From the NCBI GenBank assembly GCA_045660545.1, contig JAZREA010000025.1:12624-76623 (forward strand): a DNA stretch of 64,000 bases, read 5' to 3'. This stretch comes from JAZREA01 sp045660545. GTDB lineage: Bacteria; Bacillota; Clostridia; Monoglobales; Firm-18. Positions 37,598 through 46,471 of the stretch are shown here, in pieces; position 1 is the first letter of the stretch; the number at the start of each line of letters is the position of its first letter. The notes under the pieces were generated by a model that worked only from the letters and a program-made list of their open reading frames with translations, was not told where the DNA came from and made no database searches. A program made the translations under genes and the position numbers.

Positions 37598-38329
37598 TTA
37601 GTACAAAACCTCTTTTAAGAAAAGTCCCTGTGCACCGGCGGTTATCCCCGCTCTTTTGCGGTCGAGGCTCTTTATTATATCCGGTATTTCAGAAGGCTTT
37701 ATCCTTCCTATGCCGACATACAAGAGCGTGCCCGAAATTATCCGCACCATATTATAAAGATATGCGTCTGCGTTTATTTCAAAGGTTATCAGCTCGCCCT
37801 CTTTTTTGGCGCGAAGAAAATTGACAGTCCTTGTCGTAGTCTTCTGGCTGCTGCCCTGCGTCATAAAGCCGGAAAAGTCGTGCGTTCCCTCGAAAAAGCC
37901 TGTGGCCTCTTTGATTTTGTCTATATCAACGTCGTACGGGAAATGGTAAGCATAATTTCTGTAAAAAGGGCTGATGATTTTGCCGCAGTATGTCTGGTAC
38001 ATATACGTCTTGGAATGGGCGCTGAATCTTGAATTGAAAGAATCGTCCACGTACTCCGCCCTTGTAACACGTATATCGCGCGCAAGTGCGGTATTAAGCG
38101 CAAGAGGAATGTTTGCTGCCGGAATATTGCCCGCACAATTAAAATTGCAAACAAAGTCCAAAGCGTGCACGCCTGCGTCGGTCCTGCTGCAACCGGTCAG
38201 CACAGTCTTTTCATTAAAAATCTTTTCTATCGCGTTTTGCACCGTTTCGCACACGGAGACTGCGTTGTTTTGCGCCTGCCAGCCGTGATACGCCGTGCCG
38301 TCAAAAGAAAGGTTGAGCTTACAGTTCAA
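37598..38329 (-). CDS. truA: tRNA pseudouridine synthase A
   Basis: TruA converts U38-U40 of tRNA anticodon arms to pseudouridine. The 243-residue protein has the catalytic Asp in GCSRTDAGVHAL and the N-terminal LSFDGTAYHGWQ. It follows ecfT, a common order in Firmicutes. Confidence 0.96.
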   Translation of the reverse strand: MNCKLNLSFDGTAYHGWQAQNNAVSVCETVQNAIEKIFNEKTVLTGCSRTDAGVHALDFVCNFNCAGNIPAANIPLALNTALARDIRVTRAEYVDDSFNSRFSAHSKTYMYQTYCGKIISPFYRNYAYHFPYDVDIDKIKEATGFFEGTHDFSGFMTQGSSQKTTTRTVNFLRAKKEGELITFEINADAYLYNMVRIISGTLLYVGIGRIKPSEIPDIIKSLDRKRAGITAGAQGLFLKEVLY

Positions 38330-38344
38330 ATAACCACTTCCCAG

Positions 38345-39142
38345 TTAAATAATATCTGCCAAAATTGTAACCAACACAAACAAAGCAAAAACGAGTATGG
38401 CGTAAAAGTCGCCTTTACAAAACTTTAAGTCTTTTAGCTTTGTTCTGTTATTTCCGCCGTGATAACAACGGCACTCCATAGCCATCGCCAGCTCGTCTGC
38501 ACGACGAAAGGCGCTTATGAAAAGAGGCACCAAAACAGGAATCAGCGCGCGGGCACGTTTTAGGATACTGCCGCTTTCGAAGTCTGCTCCCCTTGCTGTC
38601 TGTGCCTTTATAATCTTGTCCGTTTCCTCCAAAAGAGTAGGGATAAAACGCAGAGCTATACTCATCATCATCGCGATTTCATGAGACGGAAAGCCTATTT
38701 TAGAAAGAGGCCTCAGCAGCCTTTCCAGCCCGTCTGTCAGCGTCATCGGCGAGGTCGTGTAGGTCAAAAGCGAAGTGCCCGAAACCAAAAACACAATCCT
38801 TACAACCATATATGCCGCCTGGTATATTCCCTGTCTGGTTATTTTCAAAAAGCCAAGGCTCCACACCACATCTCCGTCCATCAAAAACATATTGATAGCG
38901 GCGGTAAGAAAAACTAAAAACACCAGCGGCTTTAAGCCCTTTACCATAAATTTAAACGGGATTTTAGACAATTTTACTGCCAATATTAAAAACGCAAAAA
39001 TTGCAAGATAAGCTACCACGCTGTCTACGCAAAAAACCAGCACCATAAAGATAAGCGAAAACATTATCTTTGCCCTTGGGTCTAACCTATGAACAGGCGA
39101 ATCGACAGGGTAGTGCTGACCGAGTGTTATGTCCCTAAGCAT
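38345..39142 (-). CDS. ecfT: ECF transporter transmembrane component EcfT
   Basis: The ATG at 39142 lies 8 bases inside the end of the ATPase gene and is preceded by GGGGG. The 265-residue product has about five membrane helices, the start GQHYPVDSPVHRLDPRAK, and an Ala-Arg-Gly segment (TARGADFESG) typical of the coupling helices. EcfT joins the ATPases to interchangeable vitamin-binding S components. No S component is encoded nearby. Confidence 0.94.
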   Translation of the reverse strand: MLRDITLGQHYPVDSPVHRLDPRAKIMFSLIFMVLVFCVDSVVAYLAIFAFLILAVKLSKIPFKFMVKGLKPLVFLVFLTAAINMFLMDGDVVWSLGFLKITRQGIYQAAYMVVRIVFLVSGTSLLTYTTSPMTLTDGLERLLRPLSKIGFPSHEIAMMMSIALRFIPTLLEETDKIIKAQTARGADFESGSILKRARALIPVLVPLFISAFRRADELAMAMECRCYHGGNNRTKLKDLKFCKGDFYAILVFALFVLVTILADII

Positions 39143-40847
39143 TACAAGCACCCCCGTTCATACTGATTATAAAATCTGCCGCCTCGGAAACTGTGCACAC
39201 GCATACTCCGCACAGCTTGTCCATAAAGCGTGTTATCTGTGGCGCTGTAACGCCGATTTTTTCAAGACTTTCATAATCTTTATACACTTCGTACGGGGTG
39301 CCGTCGCGATAAACCTCCCCCTCGTTTAAAACAACCACTCTGGACGCACAGTCCGCAACGTCCTCCATATCGTGAGAAACCAGGACGATTGTAATGTTAT
39401 ACTCATCGTGCATCTTTTTGATTCTGCCTAAAATCTTCTTTCTTCCCACAGGGTCGAGTCCTGCCGTCGGCTCGTCCAAAACAAGAACGTCAGGCTGCAT
39501 AGCAAGTACCCCCGCGATAGCTACGCGGCGCTTTTGCCCGCCCGAAAGCTCGAACGGAGACTTGCCCAGCAAAGCTTCGTCTATTCCCACTATTTCACAC
39601 GCCAAAGATACGCGGCCGTTTATCTCCTCTTCGCCAAGGCCCATACTTTTAGGGCTGAACTCTATATCGGCACGCACAGTCTCCCCAAACAGCTGGTGCT
39701 CGGGATACTGGAAAACGAGGCCGACTTTTGTACGGATTTCCCTAAGATTTGTATTCTTATCGCAAGTGTCCTTTCCTTCAACCAGGACAGTACCGCTGCT
39801 CGGCTTTTCAAGCGCGTTTAAAAGCTGGAGAAGGGTTGACTTCCCGCTGCCCGTATGGCCGATTACCGCCAAAAAGTCCCCCCTGTTTACGTTAAGGGAC
39901 ACGTCCTTTAACGCCGACTTGGAAAACGGGCCGTCAGGCGAATACTGATACGACACATTTTTAACCTCTATTATAGGCTCGCCACTTTTAACATCAGGTG
40001 TCTGCCTGTTATAAGTTGTGCTCTTTACATAAGGTGTCAGCGCGCCCAAGGCGTCGTCTATTGTTAAGATATCCGATTTAATATCAAACCCTTTATTTTT
40101 AAGAACATAAGCAAGCTCTGTAACCTGAGGAACGTCAAGCCCCATCAGCTTGACACTTTCGACGTCGGAAAACACCTTAGCCGGTACGTCGTCCATCACT
40201 ATACGTCCCTTGTCCACAACCACAACCCTCTCAGCAAGCACTGCCTCCTCCATGTTATGCGTTATGATAACAACGGTTACGCCTCTTTCTTTATTAAGCC
40301 TTTTTAGTGTTGACATTACCTCACGTCTGCCTATCGGGTCGAGCATAGCCGTAGGCTCGTCAAGGACGATATACTTTGGCTCCATAGCCAGAACACCCGC
40401 TATCGCTATGCGTTGCTTTTGACCCCCCGAAAGCATATGAGGCGCAAACGAGCGATACTTCGTCATACCTACTGCCGCCAGCGCGTCGTCGACTCTTCTT
40501 TTAATCTCTGATGGCTCAACACCCATGTTCTCCGGCGCGAAGGCAACGTCGTCCTCTACAATCGTCGCTACAATCTGATTGTCCGGGTTTTGGAAAACAA
40601 GGCCGACGGTCTGTCTTATCTGATAGAGCAACTCTTCGTCCGCAGTATCCATATTGTCGACATAAACCTTGCCGCCCACAGGCAGATTTATAGCGTTAAA
40701 ATGCTTCGCAAGAGTGGACTTTCCGCTGCCGTTATGGCCTAAAATCGCGGTAAACCCACCCTTTTTAATCTCTATATTCAATTGGTCGATAACTTTAAAA
40801 TCCGAACTTGCGTCATAGCTAAAAGACAGATTTTCAGCCTTTATCAT
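39135..40847 (-). CDS. Fused EcfA1-EcfA2 energy-coupling ATPase
   Basis: One 570-residue frame contains two complete ABC domains. The first has GHNGSGKST near residue 38 and LSGGQKQR near 142; the second has GHTGSGKST near residue 330 and LSGGQKRR near 435. Usually EcfA1 and EcfA2 are separate genes. No stop codon or internal ribosome site is visible at the linker around residues 270-300. The ATG at 40847 overlaps the upstream stop by one base (TAATG). The protein powers vitamin uptake by the ECF module. Confidence 0.93.
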   Translation of the reverse strand: MIKAENLSFSYDASSDFKVIDQLNIEIKKGGFTAILGHNGSGKSTLAKHFNAINLPVGGKVYVDNMDTADEELLYQIRQTVGLVFQNPDNQIVATIVEDDVAFAPENMGVEPSEIKRRVDDALAAVGMTKYRSFAPHMLSGGQKQRIAIAGVLAMEPKYIVLDEPTAMLDPIGRREVMSTLKRLNKERGVTVVIITHNMEEAVLAERVVVVDKGRIVMDDVPAKVFSDVESVKLMGLDVPQVTELAYVLKNKGFDIKSDILTIDDALGALTPYVKSTTYNRQTPDVKSGEPIIEVKNVSYQYSPDGPFSKSALKDVSLNVNRGDFLAVIGHTGSGKSTLLQLLNALEKPSSGTVLVEGKDTCDKNTNLREIRTKVGLVFQYPEHQLFGETVRADIEFSPKSMGLGEEEINGRVSLACEIVGIDEALLGKSPFELSGGQKRRVAIAGVLAMQPDVLVLDEPTAGLDPVGRKKILGRIKKMHDEYNITIVLVSHDMEDVADCASRVVVLNEGEVYRDGTPYEVYKDYESLEKIGVTAPQITRFMDKLCGVCVCTVSEAADFIISMNGGACNA

Positions 40848-41713
40848 TATTTCATCACCCATCTCGCAGAAGAGCCGCACGGCAGAACAAGGCCTTTATC
40901 CTTAATCGGTATGCCTATTTCGTCCGCAAGCGCGCTACCTCCGAACTTCTTCGCAGCAGTCATTGTAAGCACGTTTGCCATAGTCGCTGCGCTAAGTCCT
41001 GTTGTATATGAATTTAGCAGTATAAATAACGGATTGTCGCTTAAAAGCTCCACACAACTGCAAACAAAGCCATAAAGCTCTGTCTCTATCTTCCAGACCT
41101 CGCCGCCCGGGCCCCTGCCGTACGAAGGAGGGTCCATTATAATAGCGTCGTACTTTTTGCCTCTGCGTATTTCACGCTGTACAAACTTCATACAGTCGTC
41201 AACTATGTATCTGACCGGACGGTCTGCAACACCTGTCAGCGTACAGTTCTCCTTGGCGTGAGCAACAATCCCCTTGGAAGCGTCAACGTGGCAAACAGAC
41301 GCCCCTGCACTAAGAGCCGCAACAGTTGCTCCGCCCGTATAGGCAAAGAGATTTAATACGTTAATCGGCCTGTTTGCGCCTCTTATCAGGCTGTCCGCCC
41401 ACTGCCAGTTAACAAGCTGCTCCGGGAAAATACCCATATGTTTAAAATTCATCGGCTTTATCTTAAACTTATAACTGTCCTGACTTATCGTCCAGCTTTC
41501 CGGCAATTTATTATAAAACTGCCACTGGCCCCCGCCGTTGCTGCTACGCTTATAGCGGCCGTCAACACTGTGCCAAAGCGGGTTTTTGCTCCTGTCTCCC
41601 CAGACAGCCTGAGGGTCGGGACGGATAAAAGTATATTTACCCCATCTTTCGAGCCTTTGTCCGTCTGCCGCATCTATAAGCTCATATTCTTTCCAGTCGT
41701 CACTATACCACAT
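40847..41713 (-). CDS. Class I SAM-dependent methyltransferase (RlmI-like)
   Basis: The 288-residue protein has a short N-terminal beta region. The Rossmann methyltransferase fold follows, with motif I VLNLFAYTGGATVAAL near residue 120, SAM-binding HVDASKG and the catalytic DPPSYGRGP near residue 195. The pattern fits 23S rRNA cytosine-C5 methyltransferases of the RlmI group, lacking a PUA domain. It heads the operon with ecfA, ecfT and truA, and translation is coupled to ecfA. Confidence 0.85.
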   Translation of the reverse strand: MWYSDDWKEYELIDAADGQRLERWGKYTFIRPDPQAVWGDRSKNPLWHSVDGRYKRSSNGGGQWQFYNKLPESWTISQDSYKFKIKPMNFKHMGIFPEQLVNWQWADSLIRGANRPINVLNLFAYTGGATVAALSAGASVCHVDASKGIVAHAKENCTLTGVADRPVRYIVDDCMKFVQREIRRGKKYDAIIMDPPSYGRGPGGEVWKIETELYGFVCSCVELLSDNPLFILLNSYTTGLSAATMANVLTMTAAKKFGGSALADEIGIPIKDKGLVLPCGSSARWVMK

Positions 41714-41842
41714 ATGCTTCTCCTGTTAATAATATAATTTATGTGTAATCATTATAAAATTCGTGCACAATTTTAATGCCGAAAGAACACAAAAGAGTGT
41801 AAGCTCTTAAAAATTTTATTAAATAAAATTCTGTATGTGTCA

Positions 41843-41871
41843 ATTATACTACAAATAATGTGATTTTTCAA
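41843..41871 (-). promoter_or_regulatory. Promoter of the methyltransferase-ecf-truA operon
   Basis: TTGAAA (41866-41871) and TATAAT (41843-41848) on the minus strand, 17 bases apart, directly after the terminator of the upstream lipoprotein gene. The leader is about 120 bases long. Confidence 0.8.
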
Positions 41872-41876
41872 TAGAA

Positions 41877-41915
41877 AAAGCTGTCGAAAACGTAAGTTGA
41901 GTCTTTGACAGCTTT
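41877..41915 (-). terminator. Terminator of the lipoprotein gene
   Basis: AAAGCTGTC (41877-41885) pairs with GACAGCTTT (41907-41915), and on the minus strand it ends in five T. It lies 23 bases after the stop at 41939. Confidence 0.8.
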
Positions 41916-41938
41916 AAAAACAAATTCACTTTATTACA

Positions 41939-42460
41939 TTATTTCTCCTGCGCGTCCGCGGGCTTTTTCAAAAAACGGATTACGGCAATTATAAGCGCCG
42001 CAACCAAAGCAGCACCCAAAAAGACGCAAACACCTGCGAGCCACCAGTTTGTTCCCTGCGTAATATCGGCTTTAAATATGGGCATGCCGCTTTTGCCTAT
42101 GTGATATCTAAGGCATACCGACTCGGCGTTGTCAAAGCCGTCCTCGTACGCAATATCTATAAACGAAGCGAGCTTATCTCCCTTGTCCGTTATGTACTCG
42201 ATGGTAATTCCCTTGCCCGGGTAGTAGGTGATTTCCTTTTCAACCGAGCTTTTGGCAGCAACCTCTCCGATCTGGACCTTATCCGCGCCCGACTTTACAA
42301 CTACGTCGGTAATTGCGGAATCTGTATCGTTAGTTACCGTAGTCATAGCTTTGTTAAAGTCCGCGCCGCATCCGGCAAGAGAAAACACAAGCACCGCCAA
42401 AACAACAAAAATTACGCTTTTTACCACACTCTTTTTGGATTTATTAACAAAATTAAACAC
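41939..42460 (-). CDS. Lipoprotein with C-terminal membrane helix, unknown function
   Basis: A GTG at 42460 follows AAAGGAG with 8-base spacing and is preferred over the TTG two codons earlier. The 173-residue product has a lipobox (LAGC near residue 30), a beta-rich extracytoplasmic domain, and a second membrane helix at about 140-162 followed by a charged tail. It resembles no family I can name. It is monocistronic with its own promoter and terminator. Confidence 0.7.
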   Translation of the reverse strand: MFNFVNKSKKSVVKSVIFVVLAVLVFSLAGCGADFNKAMTTVTNDTDSAITDVVVKSGADKVQIGEVAAKSSVEKEITYYPGKGITIEYITDKGDKLASFIDIAYEDGFDNAESVCLRYHIGKSGMPIFKADITQGTNWWLAGVCVFLGAALVAALIIAVIRFLKKPADAQEK

Positions 42461-42494
42461 AAGCAAAACTCCTTTACGTATTGTGTACAGAGAT

Positions 42495-42523
42495 ATTATA
42501 TATTACACCAATACAAAATGCAA
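42495..42523 (-). promoter_or_regulatory. Promoter of the lipoprotein gene
   Basis: TTGCAT (42518-42523) and TATAAT (42495-42500) on the minus strand, 17 bases apart, divergent from the galE promoter. Confidence 0.68.
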
Positions 42524-42556
42524 CACTTTTTGCCTGCCCGACAAAAAATTAAGTTG

Positions 42557-42585
42557 TTTACAAACAAAAATATATGTGTTATAAT
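42557..42585 (+). promoter_or_regulatory. Promoter of galE-DUF5662-trpB2
   Basis: TTTACA (42557-42562) and TATAAT (42580-42585), 17 bases apart. The leader of about 130 bases contains an 8-bp stem (GACATTTC at 42597-42604 with GAAATGTC at 42643-42650) followed by GGTTTTT, which might act as a weak attenuator. Confidence 0.78.
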
Positions 42586-42724
42586 ATCTACATATGGACA
42601 TTTCGCCAGAGCTTATAAATCCTTTGTTTTGTGAAATGTCGGTTTTTATACAAACGCTTTTGCTGTTATCGTGAATTTTACAGCAAAATACAGCATATTT
42701 TTATACTTATGGGAGGCGTATATA

Positions 42725-43735
42725 ATGAAAATTTTGGTTACAGGTGGCGCAGGCTACATAGGCAGCCACACGTGTATTCAGCTTTTAGAAGCAGGGTATG
42801 AAATAGTTGTTCTTGACAACCTCGACAACAGCTGCGTAGAATCATTAAACAGAGTTAAAAAAATCACAGGAGCAGACTTCCCGTTTTATGAAGTAGACCT
42901 TCTTGACTACGAGGCTACGAACAAGGTATTTGAAGAGCACGACTTTGGCGCGGTTATCCACTTCGCAGGGCTTAAAGCCGTTGGCGAAAGTGTATCAATT
43001 CCTTTAAGATACTACCACAACAACATCACAGGTACTCTTAACCTTTGCGACATTATGTCAAAGCACGGTGTTAAAAAGCTTGTGTTCAGCTCATCCGCTA
43101 CCGTTTACGGAGACCCGGCTACTGTGCCGATTACTGAGGACTTCCCTCTGCACACTACCAACCCGTACGGAAGCACTAAGCTTATGATTGAAGATATACT
43201 TCGCGACCTTTACGTTTCTGACAACGAGTGGGACATCGCTATTTTGAGATACTTCAACCCTGTTGGCGCTCACAAGAGCGGCCTTATCGGAGAAGACCCT
43301 AACGGTATCCCGAACAACCTCGTTCCTTATATCTCGAGAGTTGCGATTGGAACCTTGGAATGTCTTTCCGTATTCGGAGACGACTATGACACTCCCGACG
43401 GAACAGGTGTTCGCGATTACATTCACGTTGTTGACCTTGCGGACGCTCATGTTAAAGCAGTTCAAAAGATTTCCAAAGGCTCCGGCGTTGTAACATACAA
43501 CATCGGTACAGGCACGGGATACAGCGTGCTCGACATGGTTAAGGCGTTTGCCAAGGCGTGCGGACACGAAGTTAAATACAAAATTGCTCCAAGAAGGCCG
43601 GGAGACATCGCTGTTTGCTATGCCGACCCTTCCAAAGCAAAAGAAGAGCTTGGTTTTGAAGCTAAAAAGACGCTTGATGATATGTGTGCCGACACATGGC
43701 GATGGCAAAGTATGAACAAAAACGGATACAGATAA
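42725..43735 (+). CDS. galE: UDP-glucose 4-epimerase
   Basis: GalE interconverts UDP-glucose and UDP-galactose. The ATG at 42725 follows GGGAGG; the frame extends upstream without a ribosome site. The 336-residue short-chain dehydrogenase fold has GGAGYIGSH at residue 7, the catalytic Ser in FSSSATVYG and the YGSTK Tyr-Lys pair near residue 148. It is the first gene of a three-gene operon. Confidence 0.97.
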   Translation: MKILVTGGAGYIGSHTCIQLLEAGYEIVVLDNLDNSCVESLNRVKKITGADFPFYEVDLLDYEATNKVFEEHDFGAVIHFAGLKAVGESVSIPLRYYHNNITGTLNLCDIMSKHGVKKLVFSSSATVYGDPATVPITEDFPLHTTNPYGSTKLMIEDILRDLYVSDNEWDIAILRYFNPVGAHKSGLIGEDPNGIPNNLVPYISRVAIGTLECLSVFGDDYDTPDGTGVRDYIHVVDLADAHVKAVQKISKGSGVVTYNIGTGTGYSVLDMVKAFAKACGHEVKYKIAPRRPGDIAVCYADPSKAKEELGFEAKKTLDDMCADTWRWQSMNKNGYR

Positions 43736-43745
43736 TCGTTTTTTT

Positions 43746-43769
43746 AAAGGCGCTTATACCGGCGCCTTT
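43746..43769 (+). terminator. Hairpin after galE, possible partial terminator
   Basis: AAAGGCGC and GCGCCTTT form a perfect 8-bp stem with an eight-base loop. Only ATTACAATT follows, so termination may be leaky and allow reading into the next gene. Confidence 0.5.
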
Positions 43770-43793
43770 ATTACAATTACAGGATGTTGGTTT

Positions 43794-44330
43794 ATGAACA
43801 GGTTTTTAGGTCATTTTAATACGATTACAAAACACAGACACACTGTTATATGGCACTGCTTGCGCTCGGGGATTTTCTTCCAGGGGTTAAGACACGACCT
43901 TTCGAAGTACTCACCCACCGAGTTTTTAAGGGGCGTGCGCTACTACACGGGAGTTAAAAGCCCTAACGAAGGCGAGCGCGCGGACTACGGATTTTCGTAC
44001 GCGTGGATGCACCACAAGGGCAGAAACAAGCATCACTTTGAATACTGGACGGATTACAACCCAACCACCAAGATGATGTCGCCCGTTAAGATGCCTGCGA
44101 GATACCTTGCAGAGATGTTTTGCGACCGCGTTGCAGCAAGCAAGACATACCAGGGCAAAAACTATTCTGACAACCATCCGCTTTTATACTACGAAAGGGG
44201 CAACGCTAAAAATATTATGCACCCCGAAACATCGCTTAAATTAAAAGAGCTTCTGGAAATACTCGATTCCAAGGGGGAAAAGGCTGCCTTTAAGGCTGTA
44301 AGGAAGCTTGTAAAAGACGGAACATATTAA
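43794..44330 (+). CDS. DUF5662 family protein
   Basis: The 178-residue protein has the conserved pieces LRHDLSKYSPTEF, WMHHKGRNKHHFEYW and MPARYLAEMFCDRVAASK. The spaced His and Asp residues suggest an HD-like metal site. The function is unknown. It lies between galE and trpB2 with short gaps. Confidence 0.82.
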   Translation: MNRFLGHFNTITKHRHTVIWHCLRSGIFFQGLRHDLSKYSPTEFLRGVRYYTGVKSPNEGERADYGFSYAWMHHKGRNKHHFEYWTDYNPTTKMMSPVKMPARYLAEMFCDRVAASKTYQGKNYSDNHPLLYYERGNAKNIMHPETSLKLKELLEILDSKGEKAAFKAVRKLVKDGTY

Positions 44331-44349
44331 CAAGAAACGGAGTACAAAG

Positions 44350-45732
44350 ATGAACAACAAAGAAATACCATATAAAATTTATCTAAGCGAAAGCGAGATA
44401 CCGAAAAGCTGGTACAATCTGCGCGCAGATATGAAGAACAAGCCAGCTCCTTTGCTTAACTCTGAAACATTAGAGCCTATTTCTGCAAAAGAGCTTTCCG
44501 GCGTTTTCTGCGACGAGCTTATAAGGCAGGAGCTGGATGAGGATACCGCTTATTTTGAAATCCCCGCTGAAATACGCGACTTTTATAAAATGTACCGCCC
44601 CGCTCCGCTTATCAGGGCATACTGTCTGGAAGAAAAGCTCCAGACACCTGCAAAGATATACTACAAGTTCGAGGGCAACAACACAAGCGGTAGCCACAAG
44701 CTAAACTCCGCTATCGCCCAGGCCTACTATGCTAAAAAGCAGGGTCTAAAAGGCGTAACAACAGAAACCGGCGCAGGCCAGTGGGGCACAGCCCTTTCGA
44801 TGGCTTGTTCGTACTTTGGATTAGACTGCAAGGTTTATATGGTTAAGGTCTCCTACGACCAAAAGCCTTTCCGTCGTGAAGTAATGAGGACATACGGCGC
44901 GTCTGTTACTCCTTCTCCTTCTACCGAAACATCTGTTGGAAGAAAAATATTAGAACAGTTCCCCGGAACGGGCGGCAGCCTTGGCTGTGCGATTTCCGAG
45001 GCGGTTGAAGCCGCTTCGTTAAACGAAGGTTACAGATACGTTTTAGGCAGTGTGCTGAATCAGGTTATGCTTCACCAGTCTATTATAGGTCTTGAAACTA
45101 AAACCGCGCTTGACAAGTACGGCGTTAAGGCTGACATAATTATCGGCTGTGCGGGCGGTGGCTCTAACCTTGGCGGGCTGATTGCTCCTTTCGTTGGCGA
45201 AATGCTCCGCGGAGAGGCACAATACAAAATTATCGCTGTTGAACCAGCTTCCTGCCCAAGCCTTACAAAGGGTAAGTACGCGTACGACTACTGCGATACG
45301 GGTATGGTTTGTCCCCTTTCAAAGATGTACACTCTTGGCAGCGGCTTTATGCCTGCTCCGAATCATTCGGGCGGACTCAGATACCACGGTATGAACTCTA
45401 CACTTTCTCAGCTTTACCACGACGGCTACATTGACGCTGTTACAGTTTTACAGACCGAAGTGTTTGAGGCGGCAGAGACCTTTGCAAGAGTTGAGGGAAT
45501 ACTCCCGGCGCCTGAGAGCAGCCACGCTATTAAGGTTGCTATCGACGAAGCGCTAAAATGCAAGGAAACCGGCGAGGAAAAGACTATCGTATTTGGACTT
45601 ACGGGTACAGGATATTTCGATATGTTAGCATACGGGAAGTTTAATGACGGCGTGATGGACGACTACATACCGGCTGACGAGGAGATTCAAAAGAGCCTTG
45701 CAAACCTTCCCAAAATTGATGTTAAATATTAA
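44350..45732 (+). CDS. TrpB2-type tryptophan synthase beta-like PLP enzyme
   Basis: The 460-residue protein has the PLP lysine in NTSGSHKLNSA near residue 117, the GAGQWG substrate loop and the phosphate-binding GCAGGGSN. The N-terminal extension and YRPAPLIRA identify the TrpB2 branch, which usually works without TrpA. Such enzymes make tryptophan from serine and indole or have related beta-replacement activity. No other trp genes are in the window. Confidence 0.92.
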   Translation: MNNKEIPYKIYLSESEIPKSWYNLRADMKNKPAPLLNSETLEPISAKELSGVFCDELIRQELDEDTAYFEIPAEIRDFYKMYRPAPLIRAYCLEEKLQTPAKIYYKFEGNNTSGSHKLNSAIAQAYYAKKQGLKGVTTETGAGQWGTALSMACSYFGLDCKVYMVKVSYDQKPFRREVMRTYGASVTPSPSTETSVGRKILEQFPGTGGSLGCAISEAVEAASLNEGYRYVLGSVLNQVMLHQSIIGLETKTALDKYGVKADIIIGCAGGGSNLGGLIAPFVGEMLRGEAQYKIIAVEPASCPSLTKGKYAYDYCDTGMVCPLSKMYTLGSGFMPAPNHSGGLRYHGMNSTLSQLYHDGYIDAVTVLQTEVFEAAETFARVEGILPAPESSHAIKVAIDEALKCKETGEEKTIVFGLTGTGYFDMLAYGKFNDGVMDDYIPADEEIQKSLANLPKIDVKY

Positions 45733-45743
45733 TAACTAACAAA

Positions 45744-45773
45744 AAAGGACCTGAGCAAAAGCTCAGGTCCTTT
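45744..45773 (+). terminator. Two-way terminator between trpB2 and ferritin
   Basis: AAAGGACCTGAGC and its exact complement form a 13-bp stem with a four-base loop between two convergent stops. Confidence 0.93.
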
Positions 45774-45780
45774 AATTTTA

Positions 45781-46293
45781 TCAGATTACAAGCGATGGCG
45801 CTGTATATACTCTTGCAGCGTATTCTGCATCGAGTGAATAAAGACCCTTGGAGTCATTACCGAAAAGCTCCATCTTCTTTATCATATCGTCAGCGTTCTT
45901 TTCTTCTTCCATTTGTTCCTTTACAAACCAGTCTAAAAACTGCATTGTCCTAAAATCCTTTACATCATAGGCAGCAGCGTAGATGTCGTTTATAAGGCTG
46001 GTTACGTAGCGCTCGTGTTCAAGACCTGCTTTTAGCGGGTCCATAAGAGTTTTAAGTTCCTTATCAGGCTTATCGATTACATCTAAGGAGACCTTTTCTC
46101 CGTTTTCCTGCAAATATTTTAAGAAAAGCAGTGCGTGGTCTCTTTCTTCCTGAGCCTGAATCATATACCAGTTGGCAAAACCATCAAGCCCCTCAGCTTC
46201 GTAAAAAACGGAAAAGTCAAGATAAAGATAAGCCGAGTAAAATTCCTTTACTATTTGCTCATTTAATAGTTTTGAAACTTTTTTATCCAACAT
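45781..46293 (-). CDS. Ferritin
   Basis: The 170-residue four-helix protein contains ferroxidase residues in NEQIVKEFYSAYLY and AQEERDHA, and the later FLDWFVKEQMEEEKNA helix. Non-haem ferritins store iron and limit oxidative damage. The gene lies 50 bases downstream of a rubrerythrin remnant on the same strand, so its original promoter was probably separated from it by the mobile element. Confidence 0.95.
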   Translation of the reverse strand: MLDKKVSKLLNEQIVKEFYSAYLYLDFSVFYEAEGLDGFANWYMIQAQEERDHALLFLKYLQENGEKVSLDVIDKPDKELKTLMDPLKAGLEHERYVTSLINDIYAAAYDVKDFRTMQFLDWFVKEQMEEEKNADDMIKKMELFGNDSKGLYSLDAEYAARVYTAPSLVI

Positions 46294-46314
46294 TTTGTCA
46301 CCTCATTTTATGTG

Positions 46315-46335
46315 TGAGCCACGTCATGTGGCTCA
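46315..46335 (-). other. Hairpin between the rubrerythrin remnant and ferritin
   Basis: TGAGCCAC and GTGGCTCA form a perfect 8-bp stem with a five-base loop. There is no T run, so it may be an mRNA processing or stability element rather than a terminator. Confidence 0.5.
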
Positions 46336-46343
46336 TACATATT

Positions 46344-46412
46344 TTAGTTAAAATATCTCTTTAAAAGTCCTTCAAGGCCCTTGCCGTGGCGAGCTTCGTC
46401 TTGAAACTGCAT
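46344..46412 (-). pseudogene. C-terminal remnant of a rubrerythrin gene at the element junction
   Basis: The minus strand encodes QDEARHGKGLEGLLKRYF followed by Asn and a stop. The DEARHGK...GLLKRYF pattern is the C-terminal end of rubrerythrin/NADH peroxidase proteins. Upstream of the Met at 46412 the frame stays open for a short distance, but its residues no longer look like rubrerythrin, and no ribosome site precedes it. The simplest reading is that the element inserted into, or recombined with, the 3' end of a rubrerythrin gene, leaving this fragment beside ferritin. Confidence 0.72.
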
Positions 46413-46471
46413 TTGCGAACACCTCGTATTTACTGCGTTTGTGGGACTTTTTGCCCCTGACGATTTTAGCA

